Shown: in pieces, positions 51,046 through 58,614 of the stretch | How the letters are laid out: each line of letters starts with the position of its first letter | Position numbering within the stretch: the first letter of the stretch is position 1 | Source: Kocuria flava | GTDB lineage: Bacteria; Actinomycetota; Actinomycetes; Actinomycetales; Micrococcaceae | Direction: 5' to 3' | Length of the DNA: 64,000 nucleotides | Assembly: GCF_001482365.1 (NCBI RefSeq) | Contig: NZ_CP013254.1 | Location: forward strand, 1,860,001-1,924,000 | Notes under the pieces: generated by a model | What the model was told of the DNA's origin: nothing | The model's database searches: none | Seen by the model: only the letters and a program-made list of their open reading frames with translations | Made by a program: the position numbers and the translations under genes

Positions 51046-51663
51046 ATGAGCACCCAGCCCGCCGCGCCCCGCCGCGCCGTCGTCGAACGGCGCACGAGCG
51101 AGTCCTCGGTGACCGTCGAGATCGACCTGGACGGCACCGGCAGCAACGACATCGAGACCTCGGTGCCGTTCTACGACCACATGCTCACGGCGCTGTCCAA
51201 GCACTCCCTGATCGACATGCGCATCCGGGCCGAGGGCGACACCCACATCGACGTCCACCACACCGTGGAGGACACCGCGATCGTCCTGGGCGAGGCCCTG
51301 CGCCGGGCCCTCGGGGACAAGGCCGGCATCCGCCGCTTCGGGGAGGCCACCGTGCCCCTGGACGAGGCCCTGGCCCACGCCGTGGTCGACATCTCCGGGC
51401 GGCCCTACGCGGTGCACACCGGCGAGCCCGAGGGGCAGCAGTACCACCTGATCGGCGGGCACTTCACCGGGTCGATGGTCCAGCACGTCTTCGAGTCCCT
51501 CGCCCACCACGCCGGGATCTGCCTGCACATCACCCTGCTCTCCGGACGGGACCCCCACCACATCGCGGAGGCCCAGTTCAAGGCCCTGGCCCGCGCGCTG
51601 CGCCAGGCCGTCGAGCCCGACCCGCGCGTGCAGGGCGTGCCGTCCACGAAGGGAGCGCTGTGA
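51046..51663 (+). CDS. hisB: Imidazoleglycerol-phosphate dehydratase
   Basis: Dehydrates imidazole glycerol phosphate, the sixth step of histidine synthesis. The 205-residue monofunctional protein has the duplicated metal-binding motifs DVHHTVEDTAIVLGEAL and HHIAEAQFKALARALR, with FYDHMLTALSKHS and GRPYAVHTG. The phosphatase domain of the enterobacterial HisB is absent, as usual. ATG follows GAGGAG. The stop overlaps hisH by four bases. Confidence 0.96.
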   Translation: MSTQPAAPRRAVVERRTSESSVTVEIDLDGTGSNDIETSVPFYDHMLTALSKHSLIDMRIRAEGDTHIDVHHTVEDTAIVLGEALRRALGDKAGIRRFGEATVPLDEALAHAVVDISGRPYAVHTGEPEGQQYHLIGGHFTGSMVQHVFESLAHHAGICLHITLLSGRDPHHIAEAQFKALARALRQAVEPDPRVQGVPSTKGAL

Positions 51664-52433
51664 GCGAGCCGACCCCCGGCGCCCGGGACCGGGCCCGCCC
51701 CACCGTGACCGTCCTCGACTACGGGGCCGGCAACGTCCGCTCCGCCGTGCGCGCCCTCGAGGAGGCCGGCGCCGACGTGGTGCTCAGCGCCGACCCGCGC
51801 GCCGTGCTCGACGCCGACGGCCTCGTGGTCCCCGGCGTCGGCGCCTTCGCCGCCGTCATGGACGGGCTGCGCGCCGTGGACGCCCCCCGGCTGATCGGCC
51901 GCCGCCTCGCCGGCGGGCGCCCGGTCCTGGGCATCTGCGTCGGGCTGCAGGTGCTCTTCGACGCCGGCGTGGAGCACGGGCAGCACAGCGAGGGCCTGGG
52001 CGAGTGGCCCGGCACCGTCGAGCGGCTGCGCGCCGAGGTCGTCCCGCACATGGGGTGGAACACGGTGGAGCCGCCCGAGGGCAGCGTGCTGTTCGAGGGC
52101 ATCGAGGACGAGCGGTTCTACTTCGTCCACTCCTACGGGGTGCAGCACTGGGACTTCCCCCAGTCGATCGAGCGGATGCGCCCCCCGCAGGTGACCTGGT
52201 CGGACCACGGCGGCCGGTTCGTGGCCGCCGTGGAGAACGGCGCCCTGTGCGCGACCCAGTTCCACCCGGAGAAGTCCTCCACCGCCGGGATCCGGCTGCT
52301 GCGCAACTGGCTGGCCACGCTGCCGCGCACCGGCCGGCTCGACGACCTCGTGGCCGCCGACCCGCTGGCCGCCGCCGACGAGCCCGCGGACCGGCCCGGC
52401 CCCGCCGACCGCCCGGGGCAGGCCCCGGCGTGA
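51660..52433 (+). CDS. hisH: Imidazole glycerol phosphate synthase, glutaminase subunit
   Basis: Releases ammonia from glutamine for HisF (not in the window). The 257-residue class I amidotransferase has the nucleophile C93 (LGICVGLQVLF), the oxyanion VVPGVGAF loop and H202/E204 (CATQFHPEKSS). It is longer than the usual 200-215 residues because of an Asp/Ala/Pro tail (about 225-257). The GTG overlaps hisB and its stop overlaps the following 53-codon gene, both by four bases. Confidence 0.94.
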   Translation: MSEPTPGARDRARPTVTVLDYGAGNVRSAVRALEEAGADVVLSADPRAVLDADGLVVPGVGAFAAVMDGLRAVDAPRLIGRRLAGGRPVLGICVGLQVLFDAGVEHGQHSEGLGEWPGTVERLRAEVVPHMGWNTVEPPEGSVLFEGIEDERFYFVHSYGVQHWDFPQSIERMRPPQVTWSDHGGRFVAAVENGALCATQFHPEKSSTAGIRLLRNWLATLPRTGRLDDLVAADPLAAADEPADRPGPADRPGQAPA

Positions 52434-52591
52434 GCGCCGCCGTCGTCGTCATGGCCCTCGGCGCGTTCGTCGCCGGCGGGGCCATCTCCTTCCACCAGCA
52501 GAAGAAGCCGGCCTGGACCGTGGTCCTGCTCGCCCTCGTGGCCGCCGGGCTGATCGGCTACGGCTGGTTCGCCTGGCTGCAGGGCCGCTGA
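52430..52591 (+). CDS. Two-helix small membrane protein between hisH and priA
   Basis: A 53-residue protein: AAVVVMALGAFVAGGAISFHQQKKPAWTVVLLALVAAGLIGYGWFAWLQGR in outline, that is two membrane segments (about 3-20 and 30-48) joined by a basic HQQKK turn. The GTG overlaps the hisH stop by four bases, which argues that it is translated. I do not recognise a family. A small membrane gene at this point in the his cluster may be common in Micrococcales, but I cannot verify that here. Confidence 0.65.
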   Translation: MSAAVVVMALGAFVAGGAISFHQQKKPAWTVVLLALVAAGLIGYGWFAWLQGR

Positions 52592-52704
52592 CCCGCACCC
52601 CACCGCCCCGCCCGGTCCCGCCGGGCACCCCGGGCCGCCCGGCCCGCGCTGCACGCCCCGCCCGCCCGGGCGGGGACCGACCACCGACCGAGAAGAAGGA
52701 CCCC

Positions 52705-53457
52705 ATGCCCCTGAGCGAGACCCCCCGCCTGCAGCTGCTGCCCGCCGTCGACGTCGCCGGCGGCCAGGCCGTCCGCCTCGTCCAGGGCGAGGCCGGCTCC
52801 GAGACCGGCTACGGCGACCCGCTCGAGGCCGCCCTCGCCTGGCAGGAGGCCGGGGCCGAGTGGATCCACCTCGTCGACCTCGATGCCGCCTTCGGCCGCG
52901 GCGACAACGCCGGGGTCCTGCGCCGCGTGGCCGCCGAGCTCGACCTGAAGGTCGAGCTGTCCGGGGGCATCCGCGACGACGCCTCGCTCGAGCGCGCCCT
53001 GTCCCTCGGGCCCGCCCGGATCAACCTGGGCACCGCGGCCCTGGAGAACCCGGAGTGGACCTCGAAGGTGATCGCCGAGCACGGCGAGGTCATCGCCGTG
53101 GGCCTCGACGTGCGCGGCACCACCCTGGCCGCCCGCGGCTGGACCGAGGAGGGCGGGGACCTCTGGGAGATCCTCGACCGCCTCGAGGCCGACGGCTGCG
53201 CCCGCTACGTTGTCACCGACGTCACGAAGGACGGCACCCTGCGCGGCCCCAACCTCGGGCTGCTCGAGCAGGTCGCCACCCGCACCGACAAGCCGGTCGT
53301 GGCCTCCGGCGGGATCTCCTCCCTCGACGACCTCGCGGCCCTGCGCACCCTGGTCCCCTCCGGGGTCGAGGGGGCCATCGTGGGCAAGGCCCTCTACGCG
53401 GGCCGCTTCACCCTCGAGCAGGCCCTCGACACCGCCGGCCGCCCGGGGGCGCGGTGA
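52705..53457 (+). CDS. priA: Phosphoribosyl isomerase (HisA, probably bifunctional PriA)
   Basis: Isomerises ProFAR in histidine synthesis; in actinobacteria the same enzyme often also does the TrpF step. The 250-residue TIM barrel has the catalytic aspartates D16 (LLPAVDVAGG) and D172 (VVTDVTKDGTLRGPN), LVDLDAAFGRGDN and ELSGGIRDDAS. The bifunctional assignment is by phylogeny; absence of trpF elsewhere in the genome would support it. ATG follows GAAGAAGG. It is separated from hisH by the small membrane gene and a 113-base gap. Confidence 0.92.
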   Translation: MPLSETPRLQLLPAVDVAGGQAVRLVQGEAGSETGYGDPLEAALAWQEAGAEWIHLVDLDAAFGRGDNAGVLRRVAAELDLKVELSGGIRDDASLERALSLGPARINLGTAALENPEWTSKVIAEHGEVIAVGLDVRGTTLAARGWTEEGGDLWEILDRLEADGCARYVVTDVTKDGTLRGPNLGLLEQVATRTDKPVVASGGISSLDDLAALRTLVPSGVEGAIVGKALYAGRFTLEQALDTAGRPGAR

Positions 53458-54314
53458 CGCAGCGGCCGCTGCCGGAGCACATCGCCGCCCAGCTGCGCGG
53501 GGCCGGCGGCACCGCGGACACCGCCGGGCAGGCCTGGGCGGGACGCAACCTGGGGCAGGGCACCAGCCACACCCACCGGTTCCCCGACGACGACGGCGCC
53601 GCCGCCCCGGGCGTGCTCGCGGCGCTGGCCGCGCTGCGGGCGGGGGAGGGCGACGAGTCCGCGGTCGTGGCCGCCCTGGCCGGCGCGCGCCTGTTCGTCC
53701 CGGTCGTCGCCGAGGTCTCGTCCTCGACCCGCACCGAGGACGGGCTCGTGGCGGACAAGGAGGCGGACATGGCCCTCGTGACCCTGCGCGCCGCCGACGG
53801 CCGGCAGGTGCTCCCCGCCTTCACCTCGACGGAGGCCCTCACGGCGTGGCACGCCGGGGCCCGCCCGGTCGCCACCGACGCCCGCCGGGCGGCGGTGGCC
53901 GCCGTCAAGGACGGCACCCAGCTGCTGGTCCTGGACCCCGGCTCGGCCGCCCCGTTCGTGGTCCGCCGCCCGGCGCTGTGGGCGCTCGCCCAGGGCCGGG
54001 AGTGGGTCCCCTCCTACCGCAGCGCCGAGGTGGCGCAGGCGGTGCAGCGGGCGGCCGCGGGCCTGCCCGGCGTGGTCTCGGCGAGCACCGCCCCCGGGGA
54101 CGGCGTGGCGGCCCGCGCGGCCGACGGCGCCGCGGTGCCCGGCGGCGGCACGGGCCCGGAGCTCGCCGTCGTCCTCGCCCTGCGCGCCGGGCTGGACCGG
54201 GCGGCGCTCGAGGACGTCGTGGCCCGCCTCCAGGCCCGGCTCAGCACGGAGCGCGCCCTCGCCGAGGACGTCGACTCGCTGCAGGTGCGCCTCACGGCCG
54301 CCGAGCGGGCCTGA
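53454..54314 (+). CDS. SseB family protein
   Basis: A 286-residue protein with the SseB N-terminal fold at about 45-165: LAALRAGEGDESAVVAALAGARLFVPVVAEV, then DMALVTLRAADGRQVLPAFTSTEALTAWHAGARPV. The C-terminal 120 residues are Ala-rich and probably helical. GTG overlaps the priA stop by four bases, so it is expressed with the his genes. SseB-like genes follow priA in many actinobacteria, yet no molecular function is established. Confidence 0.82.
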   Translation: MTQRPLPEHIAAQLRGAGGTADTAGQAWAGRNLGQGTSHTHRFPDDDGAAAPGVLAALAALRAGEGDESAVVAALAGARLFVPVVAEVSSSTRTEDGLVADKEADMALVTLRAADGRQVLPAFTSTEALTAWHAGARPVATDARRAAVAAVKDGTQLLVLDPGSAAPFVVRRPALWALAQGREWVPSYRSAEVAQAVQRAAAGLPGVVSASTAPGDGVAARAADGAAVPGGGTGPELAVVLALRAGLDRAALEDVVARLQARLSTERALAEDVDSLQVRLTAAERA

Positions 54315-54342
54315 GCGCGGTCCCGGACCGGTCGGGGCGCGG

Positions 54343-54359
54343 GGCCCGCGCCGCGGGCC
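54343..54359. terminator. Short palindrome between convergent SseB and DUF1844 genes
   Basis: GGCCCGCG-C-CGCGGGCC; usable stem about 7 bp with 3-base loop. Weak candidate. Confidence 0.35.
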
Positions 54360-54362
54360 GGC

Positions 54363-54788
54363 TCAGCTGACGGGGCCGGTGAACTTCTCGCCTGGGCCCT
54401 GGCCCGGCTTGTCCGGATAGGCCGAGGCCTCGCGGAAGGCCAGCTGCAGGGTGCGCAGGCCGTCGCGCAGCGGCGCGGCGTGCTGCGAGCCGATCTCCGG
54501 GGCCGCGGCGGTGACGAAGCCGGCGAGCGCGGTGATCAGCTTGCGGGCCTCGTCGAGGTCCTTGAGCTCCTGGGCGTCCTCGCCCGCGGCCAGCCCGCAC
54601 TTCACGGCGGCCGCGCTCATCAGGTGCACGGCGGCGGTGGTGATGACCTCGATGGCCGGGACCTCCGCGATGTCGCGCATCTGCTCGTCGACCGCCCGCA
54701 CCGTGTCCTCGGGGACCGCCTGCGCGGCGGGCTGCTCGGCGCCGTCGCCGGCGCCGTCGTCGAAGCGGAAGGTGTTCTCGGAAGTCAT
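54363..54788 (-). CDS. DUF1844 protein
   Basis: A 141-residue protein. The family core is VPAIEVITTAAVHLMSAAAVKCGLA then DLDEARKLITALAGFVTAAAPEIG, followed by PLRDGLRTLQLAFREAS. A helical bundle is predicted; function unknown. DUF1844 genes adjoin infC in most actinobacteria, and here it is convergent to the SseB gene and divergent from the DUF503 remnant. The ATG is 96 bases from the DUF503 start. Confidence 0.88.
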   Translation of the reverse strand: MTSENTFRFDDGAGDGAEQPAAQAVPEDTVRAVDEQMRDIAEVPAIEVITTAAVHLMSAAAVKCGLAAGEDAQELKDLDEARKLITALAGFVTAAAPEIGSQHAAPLRDGLRTLQLAFREASAYPDKPGQGPGEKFTGPVS

Positions 54789-54836
54789 GGTCCCACTCTG
54801 CCACACCGCGCCCCGCCGCCCGGGCCGGGAGCGGCC

Positions 54837-54842
54837 TATCCT
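54837..54842 (+). promoter_or_regulatory. Candidate -10 box of the DUF503 gene
   Basis: TATCCT, 43 bases before the DUF503 start, with a GGGAGGAG ribosome site between. Confidence 0.4.
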
Positions 54843-54884
54843 GCAGGCAGCGGCCGGGCCCGGCCGGGACGGGAGGAGCTGCGC

Positions 54885-55182
54885 GTGTGGATCGGCTGGA
54901 TCGAGTTCGACCTGCTGCTGGGGGACGTGCACTCCCTCAAGGCCAAGCGCTCGGTGGTGCGCCCCCCTCGTGGCCGAGCTGCGCCGCCGGTTCCCGGTCA
55001 GCGCGGCCGAGGCCGGGCACGCGGACCTGCACCGGCGGGCCCTCGTGGGGGCCGGCCTCGTCGCGGGGGAGCGCGCCCGGGTCGTGGAGGTCCTCGACGA
55101 GCTCGAGCGCTTCGTGGCCGCCCGCCCCGAGCTGGAACTGCTCTCGGCCCGGCGGGGGCTGCGCCGCAGCGACGAGGACTGA
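54885..55182 (+). pseudogene. DUF503 (YlxP-like) gene with a +1 frameshift
   Basis: The first 26 or so codons read WIGWIEFDLLLGDVHSLKAK then RSVVRP, a textbook DUF503 start, with GTG 6 bases after GGGAGGAG. At 54962-54967 there are six Cs; five would keep the frame (RPLVAELRRRFPVS). After the shift the second frame carries the rest of the family intact, AAEAGHADLHRRALVGAG to LLSARRGLRRSDED, stopping at 55182. The joined product would be 98 residues, the normal size. So this is either a recent mutation, slippage-prone expression, or a sequencing error in a C-run. DUF503 usually lies between infB and rbfA; here it is beside infC. Confidence 0.85.
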
Positions 55183-55225
55183 CGCGGCGGCGCGCCCGCG
55201 CTTTCCGATCCGCCCCCGGGTGCGC

Positions 55226-55231
55226 TAGACT
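55226..55231 (+). promoter_or_regulatory. TAGACT -10 box of the infC operon
   Basis: TAGACT preceded by GCGC, 284 bases before infC. The predicted start is near 55239, leaving a leader of about 275 bases. Confidence 0.55.
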
Positions 55232-55238
55232 GTCCGGC

Positions 55239-55514
55239 AGTGTGCAAGTGGAGACTTCTCCCACCCGCGCCGGCCTCGGCCGCCGGGTCCGCGACGACAT
55301 CGTCCGCACGAGGCCCCGGCGGGCGCGACATTTCCGCCGGTGCGCATCCGTGTCCGGTGTCCCGCGAGCCGAAAAGCGTTCCCCTCGGGGAGTTTCGGTC
55401 CGAAGAAGCCTCCGCCTGCCGACCGCAGCGGGGGCTTTCGTCGTTGCGGACCACACCGAACCATGAGGTCCCCGGAGCCCTCCGGGCGATCACGCGACAC
55501 ATCAGGAGCACGGC
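55239..55514 (+). promoter_or_regulatory. infC-rpmI-rplT leader with attenuator-like hairpin
   Basis: A 332-base stretch without a gene (55183-55514). AAGCCTCCGC (55406-55415) pairs with GCGGGGGCTT (55428-55437), one G-U pair, followed by TTCGTCGTTG, the most T-rich end of any hairpin in this window. Just before it, CCGAAA...TTTCGG around 55370-55400 with an inner CCCC-TC-GGGG forms another stem. This resembles the transcription attenuators seen ahead of infC in other high-GC actinobacteria. No leader peptide was recognised. Confidence 0.55.
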
Positions 55515-56321
55515 ATCAGCGATCCACGCATCAATGACAGAATCCGCGTCCCCGAGGTCCGGCTCGTCGGACCCGCTGGCGAGCAGGTCGGCATCGTCCG
55601 CGTCGAGGACGCGCTCAGGCTGGCCCGCGAATCGGATCTCGATCTGGTCGAGGTGGCCCCCAACGCCAAGCCGCCGGTGGCCAAGCTCATGGACTTCGGC
55701 AAGTACAAGTACGAGGCCGCGGTCAAGGCCCGCGAGTCGCGCAAGAATCAGACGAACACGGTCCTCAAGGAGGTCCGGTTCCGCCTGAAGATCGACACGC
55801 ACGACTACGAGACCAAGGTCGGTCACGCCCGGCGGTTCCTCTCCGCCGGGGACAAGGTCAAGGCCATGATCCAGTTCCGCGGCCGCGAGCAGCAGCGCCC
55901 CGAGATGGGCGTGCGCCTGCTCGAGCGCTTCGCCAACGACGTCGCCGACCTCGGCTCCGTCGAGTCCAGCCCCCGGGTGGACGGGCGCAACATGGTGATG
56001 GTCGTGGGCCCGCTCAAGAACAAGGCCGAGGCCAAGGCCGAGGCGCGCCGCCAGAAGCAGCGCGACGAGGCCCGCGCCGAGAACGACCGCAAGGCCAAGG
56101 AGAAGCTCGACACCTCCTCCGCCGAGCCCGTCACCCAGTCGATCGGGGACGCGTTCCCGGCGGAGCTGCGGCAGCAGGCGGAGCAGCCGGCCCAGGCCGC
56201 CCCCGCGGCGGCCCCGGAGCCCGAGCAGCCGGCCCCGGTCGAGCAGCCGGCCGCGGCCAAGGCTCCGGCACCGGCGCCCAAGCCCGGCCGTCCGACGCCG
56301 GGCCCGCGCCCGGGGGCCTGA
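55515..56321 (+). CDS. infC: Translation initiation factor IF-3 (ATC start codon)
   Basis: Binds 30S subunits and proofreads start codons. The open frame runs from 55467 and has no ATG, GTG or TTG before codon 47 (inside the conserved domain at VAPNAKPPVAKLMDFG). The family start ISDPRINDRIRVPEVRLVGPAG begins at an ATC with AGGAG 6 bases upstream. Rare AUU/AUC starts are the known autoregulation device of infC, because IF-3 rejects such codons. The IF-3 N- and C-domains fill residues 1-175 (HDYETKVGHARRFLSAGDKVK, VESSPRVDGRNMVMVVGP). An Ala/Pro-rich tail (about 200-268) is extra compared with the 180-residue E. coli protein. Confidence 0.93.
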   Translation: MSDPRINDRIRVPEVRLVGPAGEQVGIVRVEDALRLARESDLDLVEVAPNAKPPVAKLMDFGKYKYEAAVKARESRKNQTNTVLKEVRFRLKIDTHDYETKVGHARRFLSAGDKVKAMIQFRGREQQRPEMGVRLLERFANDVADLGSVESSPRVDGRNMVMVVGPLKNKAEAKAEARRQKQRDEARAENDRKAKEKLDTSSAEPVTQSIGDAFPAELRQQAEQPAQAAPAAAPEPEQPAPVEQPAAAKAPAPAPKPGRPTPGPRPGA

Positions 56322-56344
56322 GCCGGCCCGCAAGATCTGACAGC

Positions 56345-56434
56345 GCCCCCGGGCGGGCGGCCGCACGGCCGTGCCCGGGGGCACCGTTGAGGTGCGACGG
56401 ACGTCGTCGTGCCCTCCGGCGGGAACCCGCCGGA
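56345..56434 (+). promoter_or_regulatory. Two hairpins in the infC-rpmI gap
   Basis: GCCCCCGGGC (56345-56354) pairs with GCCCGGGGGC (56373-56382), 18-base loop. A second stem, 56415-56423 with 56426-56434, ends 8 bases before the rpmI AAGGAG site. They may act as a partial terminator or as the L20 translational repression site known for this operon. Confidence 0.4.
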
Positions 56435-56458
56435 CGACTCACAAGGAGAGCGGCTCAC

Positions 56459-56653
56459 ATGCCGAAGATGAAGACCCACAGCGGGGCGAAGAAGCGCTTC
56501 AAGCTCACCGGCACCGGCAAGGTCAAGCGCCAGCAGGCCAACCGCCGCCACTACCTGGAGCACAAGTCCTCCCGCCTCACCCGCCGTCTGGCCTCCGACC
56601 AGATCGTGACCCCGGGCGAGGCCAAGGTCATCAAGAAGATGCTGGGCAAGTAA
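56459..56653 (+). CDS. rpmI: 50S ribosomal protein L35
   Basis: A 64-residue basic protein: PKMKTHSGAKKRFKLTGTGK then RRHYLEHKSSRLTRRL, the standard L35 sequence and length. ATG follows AAGGAG by 10 bases. Middle gene of infC-rpmI-rplT. Confidence 0.97.
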   Translation: MPKMKTHSGAKKRFKLTGTGKVKRQQANRRHYLEHKSSRLTRRLASDQIVTPGEAKVIKKMLGK

Positions 56654-56745
56654 GGCCCGCACCCTCTTCCGGGGAGGCCCCTCCCCGCCCCGCACCACCA
56701 GACTTCCCGGCCCCGCGGCCGGGACCCAAGTGAAGGAGTACGCAC

Positions 56746-57135
56746 GTGGCACGTGTGAAGCGGGCGGTCAACGCCCACAAGAAGCGCCGGGAGATCCTGG
56801 AGCAGGCCTCGGGCTACCGCGGCCAGCGCTCGCGCCTGTACCGCAAGGCCAAGGAGCAGGTCACCCACTCGTTCGTCTACAGCTACAACGACCGCCGCAA
56901 GCGCAAGGGCGACTTCCGCCGGCTGTGGATCCAGCGCATCAACGCCGCGGCCCGCGCCAACGGCTTGACCTACAACCGCTTCATCCAGGGCCTGAAGGCC
57001 GCCGAGGTGGAGGTCGACCGCCGCATGCTGGCCGAGCTTGCCGTCAACGACCAGGCCGCGTTCGCCGCCCTGGTCGAGGTCGCCAAGAAGGCCCTGCCCG
57101 AGGACACCTCCGCGCCGCGCGAAGCCGCCGCCTGA
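56746..57135 (+). CDS. rplT: 50S ribosomal protein L20
   Basis: Early assembly protein of the 50S subunit; in other bacteria it represses its own operon. The 129-residue protein has ARVKRAVNAHKKRREILEQA, GYRGQRSRLYRKAKEQVTHS and RKRKGDFRRLWIQRINAAAR. The GTG follows GAAGGAG by 7 bases. The rRNA methyltransferase gene follows within 20 bases. Confidence 0.97.
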   Translation: MARVKRAVNAHKKRREILEQASGYRGQRSRLYRKAKEQVTHSFVYSYNDRRKRKGDFRRLWIQRINAAARANGLTYNRFIQGLKAAEVEVDRRMLAELAVNDQAAFAALVEVAKKALPEDTSAPREAAA

Positions 57136-57152
57136 GCACCGTCCCCAGCAGC

Positions 57153-58064
57153 GTGGACCTCACGGAGCGCCTGGCCGGCCGGCCGATGACCAACCCCCGA
57201 GCGGATCGGGTGAAGGACGTCGCCGGCCTGGCCGGGCGCTCCGCGCGCTCCCGGCGCGGTCTGTTCCTCGCCGAGGGACCCCAGAACGCCCGCGAGGCCC
57301 TCGCCCGCCACCTCGAGGCCCCGTGCGTGGACGCCGTCTACGTCACCGCCGAGGCCCTCGCCCGCCATCCCGACGTCGCCGTGCTGCTCGAGCAGGTGCT
57401 GGCCGACCGCTCCGTGTTCGTCCGCCTGGTCTCCCGCGAGGTGCTCGCCGCGATGAGCGACGCCGTCACCCCGCAGGGCGTCGTCGTGGTCTGCCGCCTG
57501 CTCGACGTCCCCGCCGAGCAGGTCCTCGCGACCCGGCCGCGGCTGCTCGCGGTGCTGGTCCGGGTGCAGGACCCCGGCAACGCCGGGACCGTGCTGCGCG
57601 CCGCCGACGCCGCCGGCGCGGACGCCGTGGTGCTCACCGCCGGCAGCGTGGACGTCTACAACCCCAAGGCCGTGCGCTCCACCGCCGGCTCCCTCTTCCA
57701 CCTGCCCGTGGTGCAGGGCGCCGACCTGCCCGGCCTGATCGACGGGGCGCGCGCCGCCGGGTGCGGGGTCCTGGCCGCCGACGGCCGCGGGGACGCCGAC
57801 CTCGACCGGCTCCAGGACGCCTCCGCCGCCCGCGCCGCCGGCCTGCCCGCCGCGGGCTACGACCTGGCCCGCCCCACGGTGTGGCTGTTCGGCAACGAGG
57901 CCCAGGGCCTGTCCGCGCCGGAGAAGGCGCTGGCCGACCACCGCGTGGCGGTGCCCGTGCACGGGCGGGCCGAGTCGCTCAACGTCGGCACCGCCGCGAC
58001 CGTGTGCCTCTACGCCTCGGCCCGCGCCCAGCGCCGCGCCCCGGCGTCGGGAGCGGGCCGGTGA
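57153..58064 (+). CDS. SpoU-family RNA 2'-O-methyltransferase (RlmB-like)
   Basis: Methylates ribose in rRNA or tRNA. The protein (303 residues from this start) has the substrate-binding domain (about 15-110; RSRRGLFLAEGPQNAREALA) and the SPOUT knot with motifs VQDPGNAGTVLRAADAAGADAVVL, FGNEAQGLSA and VPVHGRAESLNVGTAATVCLY. Location after rplT and before pheS is standard in actinobacteria. The start is uncertain: GTG 57153 leaves 17 bases after rplT, ATG 57186 shortens it by 11 residues; neither has a good ribosome site, so coupling to rplT is likely. The stop overlaps the Nudix gene by four bases. Confidence 0.88.
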   Translation: MDLTERLAGRPMTNPRADRVKDVAGLAGRSARSRRGLFLAEGPQNAREALARHLEAPCVDAVYVTAEALARHPDVAVLLEQVLADRSVFVRLVSREVLAAMSDAVTPQGVVVVCRLLDVPAEQVLATRPRLLAVLVRVQDPGNAGTVLRAADAAGADAVVLTAGSVDVYNPKAVRSTAGSLFHLPVVQGADLPGLIDGARAAGCGVLAADGRGDADLDRLQDASAARAAGLPAAGYDLARPTVWLFGNEAQGLSAPEKALADHRVAVPVHGRAESLNVGTAATVCLYASARAQRRAPASGAGR

Positions 58065-58504
58065 GCGCCCCGCCCACGAGGTTCCGCACCCAGGTCGTCG
58101 GCGCCGCCCTGCTCGACGACGCCGCGGCGCCCACCGCGCTGCTGGCCGCCCAGCGGGCCTACCCCGAGGCCCTGCGCGGGCTGTGGGAGTTCCCCGGCGG
58201 CAAGCAGGAGCCGGGGGAGGGCCCCGAGCAGGCGCTCGTGCGCGAGTGCGCCGAGGAGCTCGGCACCGCCGTCGAGCTGCTCGAGGAGCTGGCCGGCCCG
58301 CACCCCCAGGGCTGGCCGCTGACCGGCACCGCCGCGATGCGGGTCTGGACCGCCGTGGCCGCCGCGGGCGCCCCGGTCGCCGGCGCGGACCACCTCGCCG
58401 TGCGCTGGCTGCCCCTGGACGACGCGGACGCCGTGCTCGCCCTGCCGTGGATCCCGGCGGACCTGCCGGTCGTGCGCGCGCTGCTGGCCCGGCTCGCCGG
58501 CTGA
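58061..58504 (+). CDS. Nudix hydrolase, MutT type
   Basis: A 147-residue hydrolase, probably acting on oxidised dGTP or related nucleotides. The Nudix box is complete: G-x5-E-x7-REUxEExGU in GGKQEPGEGPEQALVRECAEELG. VVGAALLDDAA and GLWEFPGG precede it, and AVRWLPLDDADAVLALPWIPAD ends the fold, as in MutT. GTG overlaps the methyltransferase stop by four bases. A large palindrome starts 43 bases after the stop. Confidence 0.9.
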   Translation: MSAPPTRFRTQVVGAALLDDAAAPTALLAAQRAYPEALRGLWEFPGGKQEPGEGPEQALVRECAEELGTAVELLEELAGPHPQGWPLTGTAAMRVWTAVAAAGAPVAGADHLAVRWLPLDDADAVLALPWIPADLPVVRALLARLAG

Positions 58505-58546
58505 CCCGCGCGCACGTCCGCACCGCGGCCGCCCCCTTCTGGTACG

Positions 58547-58614
58547 CGAGTGACCACGGAACCGTCCGGTGACCCCGCGGTCGCGGGGTCACCGGACGGT
58601 TCCGTGGTCACTCG
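58547..58614. terminator. 68-bp near-perfect palindrome between convergent genes
   Basis: Arms 58547-58579 and 58582-58614 are exact reverse complements (33 bp) around a GT centre. It includes the last codons and the stop of the minus-strand gene ending at 58608. It can serve as a bidirectional terminator, but it is much longer than the other terminators here and could extrude as a cruciform. Confidence 0.8.

Noticed and set aside
55653..56321. GTG start for infC at 55653
   Set aside because: It would delete 46 conserved residues of the IF-3 N-domain; the ATC with its Shine-Dalgarno site explains the data better.
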